The translations under genes were made by a program, and so were the position numbers. From an uncultured Lachnospiraceae bacterium (lineage in GTDB: Bacteria; Bacillota; Clostridia; Lachnospirales; Lachnospiraceae): 28,216 bases of DNA. Every line of letters starts with the position of its first letter. The first letter of the stretch is position 1. The stretch is from assembly GCA_905235345.1 (NCBI GenBank), contig CAJOLO010000050.1, positions 1 through 28,216 on the forward strand, read 5' to 3'. Under the pieces are notes generated by a model. The model saw nothing but the letters and a program-made list of their open reading frames with translations. It had not been told where the DNA came from and did no database searches. Below, piece by piece: positions 22,871 through 28,216 of this stretch.

Positions 22871-24259
22871 ATGGAGAATATAGGTAAGATTGTACAGGTT
22901 TCGGGACCTGTAGTGGATGTAGAATTTCAAGATGGCAATCTGCCTGCAATCAAGGATGCACTCTATGTCATGAATAACGGTAAGAAATGTGTGATGGAGG
23001 TGTCACAGCATACCGGACAGAATATTGTACGATGTATTATGCTTGCTGCAAGTGAGGGACTTCATCGTGACATGGAGGTAACGGCAACCGGGTCAGGTAT
23101 CAAAGTACCTGTGGGAGAGGAAACTCTTGGAAGATTATTTAACGTGTTAGGTGAGCCTCTTGATGATAAGGGAAGTCTTGAAGATGCAGAGCAGTGGTGT
23201 ATTCACAGAGAACCGCCGGCATTTTCGGATCAGAGTCCTGTGGTTGAAATGTTAGAGACCGGGATTAAGGTCATTGATCTTCTGGCACCTTATGCAAAGG
23301 GCGGTAAGATAGGTCTTTTTGGCGGTGCCGGAGTTGGTAAGACGGTGCTCATTCAGGAATTGATAAGGAATATAGCAACAGAGAGTGGTGGATATTCAAT
23401 ATTTACCGGTGTCGGAGAGCGTTCCCGTGAAGGTAATGATCTCTGGTCGGAGATGAAAGAATCGGGAGTTATAGAAAAGACGGCACTTGTGTTCGGACAG
23501 ATGAACGAGCCGCCCGGAGCACGTATGCGTGTGGCTGAGACAGGGCTTACGATGGCAGAATATTTTCGTGATGTGAAGAATCGTGATGTACTATTGTTTA
23601 TCGACAATATATTCCGTTTTGTACAGGCCGGTTCTGAAGTGTCTGCTCTTCTCGGACGTATGCCTTCAGCAGTTGGTTATCAGCCGACTCTTGCCAATGA
23701 CCTTGGTGAACTGCAGGAGAGAATAGCATCTACAAAGCTTGGTTCGGTAACTTCTGTTCAGGCAGTATATGTGCCTGCAGATGATCTTACAGACCCGGCA
23801 CCGGCTACAACATTTTCACATCTGGATGCTACAACGGTGCTCTCACGTAAGATTGTTGAGCAGGGTATATATCCTGCTGTTGATCCTCTGGAATCCACGT
23901 CAAGAATACTTGAGCCGGATGTTGTGGGTGAGGAGCATTATCAGGTAGCGAGAAGTGTGCAGGAAACATTGCAGAAATATAAGGAGCTTCAGGATATAAT
24001 TGCAATTCTCGGAATGGAGGAGCTTTCCGACGAGGATAAGCAGACTGTGTATCGTGCAAGAAAGATACAACGTTTCTTATCCCAGCCGTTCCATGTGGCA
24101 GAGAACTTTACGGGAGTTCCCGGTAAATTTGTGCCAATCAAGGAGACTATTAAAGGCTTTAAGGCAATATTAAGCGGTGAGATGGATGAATATCCGGAGG
24201 CGGCATTCTTTAATGTAGGTACTATTGAGGATGTGAAGGAGAAATCTGCTAAGCTGTAA
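22871..24259 (+). CDS. atpD: F-type ATP synthase subunit beta
   Basis: 462 residues from ATG 22871, preferred over an in-frame GTG at 22856 because AGGTGAG sits about 10 bases before it and MENIGKIVQVSGPVVDVEF is the normal beta N-terminus. The catalytic P-loop is GGAGVGKT, the general-base region GERSREGNDL, Walker B LLFIDNIFRF (usually FIDNIFRF) and the DELSEED-type loop appears as EELSDEDK. Catalytic nucleotide-binding subunit of F1. The epsilon gene follows by 14 bases. Confidence 0.96.
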   Translation: MENIGKIVQVSGPVVDVEFQDGNLPAIKDALYVMNNGKKCVMEVSQHTGQNIVRCIMLAASEGLHRDMEVTATGSGIKVPVGEETLGRLFNVLGEPLDDKGSLEDAEQWCIHREPPAFSDQSPVVEMLETGIKVIDLLAPYAKGGKIGLFGGAGVGKTVLIQELIRNIATESGGYSIFTGVGERSREGNDLWSEMKESGVIEKTALVFGQMNEPPGARMRVAETGLTMAEYFRDVKNRDVLLFIDNIFRFVQAGSEVSALLGRMPSAVGYQPTLANDLGELQERIASTKLGSVTSVQAVYVPADDLTDPAPATTFSHLDATTVLSRKIVEQGIYPAVDPLESTSRILEPDVVGEEHYQVARSVQETLQKYKELQDIIAILGMEELSDEDKQTVYRARKIQRFLSQPFHVAENFTGVPGKFVPIKETIKGFKAILSGEMDEYPEAAFFNVGTIEDVKEKSAKL

Positions 24260-24273
24260 GAGAGGCGAACAGT

Positions 24274-24690
24274 ATGAATACATTTTCTTTGAAAATAATG
24301 GCATGTGACCGTGTATTCTATGACGGTGAGTGCGAAATGATCGTGTTTCAGGGTTCGGACGGCAAGATGGGAATCATGGCAAACCATGAGAGTATGACAA
24401 CCTCCGTAGAAATCGGAGAGGTACGATTCAAGACTCCGGATGGTGAAGAGCATATTGCAATTACCTCAGACGGAATATTGATATGCGGTCACAATGAGGT
24501 TAATATGTTGGTTTATTCTGCCGAGCGTCCTGAAGAAATTGATGCATTTCGTGCTAAGGAAGCCAAGGAACGGGCAATGGAGCAGCTTTCACAGAAGCAG
24601 AGCATTATGGAGTACCACATATCAACAGCGTCCCTTGCCAGAGCGATGGCCAGACTTTCCGGCAGAGATAAATATCTTGGCGGAAGTTAA
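24274..24690 (+). CDS. atpC: F-type ATP synthase subunit epsilon
   Basis: 138 residues: an N-terminal beta-sandwich (SLKIMACDRVFYDGECEMIVFQGSDGKMGIMANHESM), then two C-terminal helices (APERPEEID-type start, here ERPEEIDAFRAKEAKERAMEQ, and SLARAMARLSGRDKYL). This rotor subunit regulates ATP hydrolysis through its C-terminal helices. It is the last gene of the operon. Downstream, at 24779-24809, is a strong hairpin without a clear U-tract, so the operon terminator is not certain. Confidence 0.95.
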   Translation: MNTFSLKIMACDRVFYDGECEMIVFQGSDGKMGIMANHESMTTSVEIGEVRFKTPDGEEHIAITSDGILICGHNEVNMLVYSAERPEEIDAFRAKEAKERAMEQLSQKQSIMEYHISTASLARAMARLSGRDKYLGGS

Positions 24691-24778
24691 TTATGCCATA
24701 TGATGCACATGGGTATTAAAGCAGGTATAAAGATAAAGAATTATCAGTTAGAAACAGTTAATAAATAGTATGAAAAGA

Positions 24779-24820
24779 TTGGGTGGCAAAAGTATTTTTT
24801 GACACCCAAAGTACTATAAT
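24779..24820 (+). promoter_or_regulatory. Hairpin overlapping a -10 box upstream of the GH25 gene
   Basis: TTGGGTGgCAAAA (24779-24791) pairs with TTTTGaCACCCAA (24797-24809), 12 bp with one mismatch and a 5-base loop. A perfect TATAAT follows at 24815-24820. A TTGACA lies in the hairpin at 24799-24804 but only 10 bases from the -10, so it is not a normal -35. The palindrome could be an operator over a promoter, or the ATP operon's end hairpin; there is no U-run to decide. Confidence 0.4.
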
Positions 24821-24859
24821 GGAATATATAGAAGTATTAGGAAAGAACAGAATAAGAAT

Positions 24860-26056
24860 ATGAATAATGGCACTGAAAAGAAAATAATTCTATACATTGC
24901 AGGCGTTATCCTGATGATCGGACTGATTGTTTTTATCAGAAAGGGAATCAAAGATATGTTTACCGGTCAGCTTGCACAGGATAATACCGAGGAGACTTCG
25001 GATACAGATGATACTTCGGAATATGCAGAGTTAACAACAGAGGAAACAACTGAAATAACTACAGAGGCTACCACCGAAGCCACAACAGAAGCTACCACCG
25101 AAATCACTACTGAGGAGATAACGGAGGAGCCGAGAAAAGAACTTACGGTGGAGGATGATGTCCAGAGTCCGGTATTTTTATGTCTTCCGCAGAATCTGGA
25201 GATAAAGAAGGGAGCTTCGTTTTATATAGTTGACTATGTGGGATATGCGGATGATGTGGATCGTTCTCCGGAACTTGAAGTTGAAGGAGAGGTAGACACA
25301 TCTATAGTCGGGTCATATCCGTTAACGCTTACGTTGACAGATGATGCAGGGCATACGACTAACGGGAAGATGACAGTTAATGTTGTGGATGAGACCACGC
25401 CCGGTTCCCCAAAGGAAAAGGAGGATTTTGAAACCTTTAAATCCACGTATAAAACTGACAATACTTCTCTGGGTATAGATGTGTCCAGATGGCAGGAGGA
25501 TGTGGACTATGAGCAGGTAAAGAATGCCGGTTGTGATTTCGTGATAATAAGAATCGGCGGGTTTGATGACGGAAGCTGCTACACGGATAGATATTATAAA
25601 GAGAATATTCTGAAAGCTAAATCTGCGGGACTTAAGGTGGGAATATACTGGCATGCTGAGGAGAATGATCCTGAGCAGGTCAAGAGTAATGTTGATTATC
25701 TGATGAATGTGTTAGACGGGGAAGAACTTGATTTTCCTATCGCCTATGATTGGGAGGATTTTAGTCATTTTCCGAAATATGCCATGAATCTTTACGATAT
25801 TAATTACTGCTTTGAGACATTCTGCAATGCAGTGAAGGCTTATGGGTATGATGCATGTCTTTACAGCAGTTTGAATTTTCTGGAAAATGTGTGGACTAAT
25901 GAGAAGGAACATTATGTATGGCTTGCCAATTATACGTCTGCCACATCTTATAGCGGTTCTTATTATATGTGGCAGCAGGCCAATACGGGAAACGTTCCGG
26001 GAGTTGTCGGAGATGTGGATCTGAATGTGCTATACCTCGACAGGTTTAATCGTTAA
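24860..26056 (+). CDS. Membrane-anchored GH25 lysozyme with Thr/Glu-rich linker and Ig-like domain
   Basis: 398 residues. One membrane helix or uncleaved signal lies at about 9-27. A linker at about 45-90 is made of TTE repeats (EETTEITTEATTEATTE...), then comes an Ig-like beta domain at about 100-177 (SIVGSYPLTLTLTDDAGHTTNGKMTVNVVD) and a GH25 catalytic domain at about 203-397. The GH25 hallmarks are GIDVSRWQ (Asp207) and the catalytic DWE at 297-299. GH25 enzymes hydrolyse the beta-1,4 bond between N-acetylmuramic acid and N-acetylglucosamine. The Thr/Glu stretch is probably a wall-spanning spacer. It has its own possible promoter and a strong terminator, so it is likely monocistronic. The ribosome site is weak (AGGAAAG about 13 bases upstream). 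Confidence 0.93.
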   Translation: MNNGTEKKIILYIAGVILMIGLIVFIRKGIKDMFTGQLAQDNTEETSDTDDTSEYAELTTEETTEITTEATTEATTEATTEITTEEITEEPRKELTVEDDVQSPVFLCLPQNLEIKKGASFYIVDYVGYADDVDRSPELEVEGEVDTSIVGSYPLTLTLTDDAGHTTNGKMTVNVVDETTPGSPKEKEDFETFKSTYKTDNTSLGIDVSRWQEDVDYEQVKNAGCDFVIIRIGGFDDGSCYTDRYYKENILKAKSAGLKVGIYWHAEENDPEQVKSNVDYLMNVLDGEELDFPIAYDWEDFSHFPKYAMNLYDINYCFETFCNAVKAYGYDACLYSSLNFLENVWTNEKEHYVWLANYTSATSYSGSYYMWQQANTGNVPGVVGDVDLNVLYLDRFNR

Positions 26057-26064
26057 ATGTAAGA

Positions 26065-26112
26065 AAATCCCCGAAAGAAGATTGTTTGCTATCAATCTTT
26101 CCGGGGATTTTT
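26065..26112 (+). terminator. Intrinsic terminator of the GH25 gene, possibly bidirectional
   Basis: A long stem (AAATCCCCGAAAG... 26065-26084 with CAATCTTTCCGGGGATTT 26093-26110) ends in a UUUUU run at 26108-26112. It starts 9 bases after the GH25 stop. On the minus strand a shorter UUUU run also follows, so it may serve the converging lipoprotein gene as well. Confidence 0.88.
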
Positions 26113-26130
26113 ATATGAAATATGTCAGCG

Positions 26131-26171
26131 AAGCTTAAGCACATTCCGGGCAAGAACGTCTGTAGCGTTCT
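26131..26171 (+). repeat. Dispersed repeat with hairpin, copy 2
   Basis: The 17-mer AAGCTTAAGCACATTCC (26131-26147) is identical to copy 1 at 22786. It is followed by a hairpin AAGAACG-tctgtag-CGTTCT (26152-26171); the loop differs while the stem is kept. It lies between two convergent genes. Confidence 0.75.
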
Positions 26172-26209
26172 CGAATCTGCATATTAAGTCTTGACGTGTA
26201 AGAGCTTAA

Positions 26210-26791
26210 TTATCTCATAGCTCCGGTCCTTCTTGTTGTCGAACCGTTTCTTGAGCTGACATTTGTAGAAGTTGCGGGATATTCGGTGATGCTTCCGCTG
26301 TCATTTTTTTGATAGATTCTTCCGCTTGTTGCATCAACGAAAAACTCTCCGAATTTCTCGCCGGATGAATTCCTGCTTGTATCATAGAGGTAGAAGTGGT
26401 ATCCTTTAGAACCTTCCTGATAGTCATTTAATTCCTTATCTTCATTCCTAAGTTCGAATTTGGAATCGGAATGATAAGAACCCATTGTGTCAAGGAAGTA
26501 GTCGTGTGCGTCATTATAATTGTTAAATCCGCCACTTCCAAGAAGATCATCTGTGGCATTTCCGATTCCCTCGGCTACATCCTTAGCTCCGTCAACAACA
26601 TCCTCTGCGGCATCACCTACTCCATCGGCTACATCTCTTGAAGCATTTGATACATTGTCAGAAAGATCATTCTTATCGGTGTTATTGTTTCCGCTTGTTG
26701 AATTAGCGGTTCCTCCTCCACAGCCTGTCAGAGTAAAGGCAAAAAATGCACATACAAGTGACAGACTAAGATAATGTTTTAATTTCTTCAT
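26210..26791 (-). CDS. Lipoprotein with amphipathic Asp/Ala/Val repeat segment
   Basis: 193 residues. Signal MKKLKHYLSLSLVCAFFAFTLTGCGGG with lipobox LTGC, so it is predicted to be lipid-anchored outside the membrane. After a Ser/Asn linker comes a segment at about 38-80 of irregular 11/7-residue amphipathic repeats (RDVADGVGDAAEDVVDGAKDVAEGIGNATDDLLG, quoted in parts), similar in look to LEA-type helices. A C-terminal globular domain follows (YNDAHDYFLDTMGSYH ... GEKFGEFFVDATSGRIYQ). Start at 26791 is chosen over an in-frame ATG at 26911 because AAAAGGAGAA precedes it and it creates the signal peptide. I do not recognise the C-terminal family. Monocistronic and convergent with the GH25 gene. 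Confidence 0.8.
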   Translation of the reverse strand: MKKLKHYLSLSLVCAFFAFTLTGCGGGTANSTSGNNNTDKNDLSDNVSNASRDVADGVGDAAEDVVDGAKDVAEGIGNATDDLLGSGGFNNYNDAHDYFLDTMGSYHSDSKFELRNEDKELNDYQEGSKGYHFYLYDTSRNSSGEKFGEFFVDATSGRIYQKNDSGSITEYPATSTNVSSRNGSTTRRTGAMR

Positions 26792-27032
26792 AACAGTTCT
26801 CCTTTTCACACATAATATATTTGTCGATGCCTGTAAGATACAGACTGACTTTGAGATATATAAAACATCATATAACAATATTATTTCTGGTAAAAATGAT
26901 AATATAGTCATAATGGATATAATAAGTTATTGATGTTTTTGCAATTAGTATGTGAATAAGAGAATCATTTTATACTGATTAATTTAACAAATGAGTATTT
27001 ATTAAATTAAAGTGATATGCGGAATGGATGCA

Positions 27033-27830
27033 TCAGTGCTGCTCTGAATCGGAAGCAGTGCTTTTGGAAAATTGTTTTCCGGTGTGATCTAAGTAGTAAT
27101 CTGATGTATATATGAGGCTGGAAAGAGGAATAAAATGATATCCCATCTGCTCCAGCCTTGTTAACATAATATCAAGAGCATCCCTTGTATAGGTTGTTCC
27201 GTTATGAAGTAATATAATGCTTCCGTTTTCAAGATTTTTATTTTCGATTACCTGTTTAATGATCGAGTCTGTACCGTAATCTTTCCAGTCAAGACTATCC
27301 ACAGACTGGTTGATTGCTGAATAACCCATCATATGTGCCACATCTACCAAAGTGTCATTCCAGTCACTGTAGGGTGCCCGGAACAATGTCATATCTTTTC
27401 CTGTTATGTCATAGACTGCGTTATGGCAGCCTTGTATTTCTGCAGCCATATCCTCTTTGGAAAGTGTGGGCATATGTTTATGGTTGTCTCCGTGATTTCC
27501 GATCTCATGTCCTGCAGCATCAATAGCTCTTATAGCGTCGGGATTATTTCTTGCCCACTGTCCGGTGACAAAGAAAACTGCTTTTGCATTGTGATTGTTA
27601 AGGATTGTAAGGATATCATTAAGATCCTCAGTACCCCATGCACTGTCGAAGGTGAGAGCAAGTACGGGTTTTTCGGTACTCACACAGTATATGGGAAGCT
27701 CATGGGCTGTTGTCGTTGAGACGGTCATTGTACCTGACACATTGGGCATATGTCTTATGCCGTAGAGGAAGACGAGCAACAGAAGAAAAAGGGTAATGTA
27801 TTTCATATATTGTTCTGATGTTTCTGACAT
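27033..27830 (-). CDS. NodB-family polysaccharide deacetylase, PdaB-like
   Basis: 265 residues. An N-terminal membrane helix (about 10-24) serves as anchor or signal. The NodB homology domain starts with LALTFDSAWG (Asp62; second Asp of the usual TFDDG is Ser, as in PdaA/PdaB-type enzymes). It continues with the metal-binding GNHGDNHKHM (His113 and His117), RAPYSDWN (motif 3) and SIILLHN (motif 5). These enzymes remove acetyl groups from peptidoglycan or other N-acetylated glycans at the outer membrane face. No good ribosome site precedes either candidate ATG (27830 or the in-frame one at 27806), so the start is uncertain. It diverges from the gene at 27960. Confidence 0.9.
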   Translation of the reverse strand: MSETSEQYMKYITLFLLLLVFLYGIRHMPNVSGTMTVSTTTAHELPIYCVSTEKPVLALTFDSAWGTEDLNDILTILNNHNAKAVFFVTGQWARNNPDAIRAIDAAGHEIGNHGDNHKHMPTLSKEDMAAEIQGCHNAVYDITGKDMTLFRAPYSDWNDTLVDVAHMMGYSAINQSVDSLDWKDYGTDSIIKQVIENKNLENGSIILLHNGTTYTRDALDIMLTRLEQMGYHFIPLSSLIYTSDYYLDHTGKQFSKSTASDSEQH

Positions 27831-27915
27831 ATAGATACCGAAGAAACTGTTTATATAAATATATGCCGGAGTGTATTTGCTTAGAAGTTTTTTTCTTTAA
27901 TTTTCATGATAGCTG

Positions 27916-27924
27916 TGCTATACT
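27916..27924 (+). promoter_or_regulatory. Extended -10 promoter for the gene at 27960
   Basis: TGC-TATACT is an extended -10 element 35 bases before the ATG. The -35 region at the right distance is AT-rich but weak, as is usual with extended -10 promoters. Confidence 0.45.
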
Positions 27925-27959
27925 TTTAAATACGATAATAAATAAAAGAGGGTAGGAAT

Positions 27960-28216
27960 ATGGGGCGTATATGGAATGCTCTGAAATATGGCGACAGTGA
28001 GACAAGAAAATGTATCGGAAGTGTGATTTTATTTATTGTGATCGGAATCGTGCTTATTGTAGTTGCCTGTCTTACAGGTCAGATTGGTATATTTGTGACC
28101 GGCTTGATTTCAGGCGTTATTGCCCTTGTCATTTCGCAGACATTTACTCTTGTGGATGATGACTTTGTTGCGGAAGTTGGCAAGGATGGGGAAAAGGATA
28201 CCATTGCTACCGTATC
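27960..28216 (+). CDS. Small membrane protein, 3' end beyond the window
   Basis: 85 residues are visible from ATG 27960 (MGRIWNALKYGDSETRKCIG...), with no stop before the window ends. Two hydrophobic helices at about 21-37 and 42-59 (SVILFIVIGIVLIVVACL and GIFVTGLISGVIALVIS) are followed by an acidic tail (TLVDDDFVAEVGKDGEKD). The ribosome site GGGTAGGA is 3-5 bases upstream and an extended -10 promoter precedes it. The family is not recognised. The gene is cut only by the window edge, not broken. Confidence 0.8.
   Translation, partial: MGRIWNALKYGDSETRKCIGSVILFIVIGIVLIVVACLTGQIGIFVTGLISGVIALVISQTFTLVDDDFVAEVGKDGEKDTIATV

Noticed and set aside
26210..26911. Longer version of the minus-strand lipoprotein starting at 26911
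   Set aside because: The extra 40 residues precede a good ribosome site and a complete lipoprotein signal peptide beginning at 26791; the longer start would bury the signal.

Overview
The window looks like a chromosomal segment from an anaerobic Gram-positive bacterium of the Clostridia, most likely a Lachnospiraceae relative. This rests on moderate-to-low GC, strong AGGAGG-type ribosome sites, occasional TTG/GTG starts, and gene types common in that family (a Cys/Gly-rich 'HCB-like' small protein, a Csp-like subtilase without export signal, a Thr/Glu-linker GH25 lysozyme, a PdaB-like deacetylase). No rRNA, tRNA, CRISPR array or phage module was recognised, so the genus is not fixed.

Layout. 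1-3456: a minus-strand tiny Cys/Gly/Asn-rich protein with its own terminator, then an NlpC/P60-like protein without visible export signal and a Csp-like S8 protease. 3554-17348: a long co-directional cluster: small membrane protein, 785-aa membrane protein with a glutamine-amidotransferase-like ectodomain, ABC-2 ATPase (split by a frameshift), ABC-2 permease, coiled-coil membrane protein, MoxR AAA+ ATPase, DUF58 protein, and a 1486-aa membrane protein with three von Willebrand A domains. The cluster is broken at 9856-10848 by two large, mutually homologous near-palindromic elements (9898-10113 and 10413-10784, opposite orientations) that flank a decayed lipoprotein gene. 17441-18262: a membrane-anchored receiver-domain protein with no output domain. 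18347-24690: an F-type ATP synthase operon in the order a, c, b, delta-alpha (one fused reading frame), gamma, beta, epsilon. 24860-28216: GH25 lysozyme, minus-strand lipoprotein, minus-strand NodB-family deacetylase, and the start of a small membrane protein cut by the window end.

How the parts work together. The MoxR/DUF58/VWA cluster resembles the MoxR AAA+ operons in which the ATPase is thought to remodel or assemble VWA proteins at the membrane. Here it is joined to an ABC-2 exporter pair and two further membrane proteins, suggesting one envelope-associated machine of unknown substrate. The ATP synthase set is complete (a, b, c, alpha, beta, gamma, delta, epsilon), but delta exists only as the N-terminal domain of alpha. 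That raises a stoichiometry problem, because the enzyme has three alpha and normally one delta. The two most notable observations are this fusion and the pair of structured repeat elements inside the MoxR cluster.
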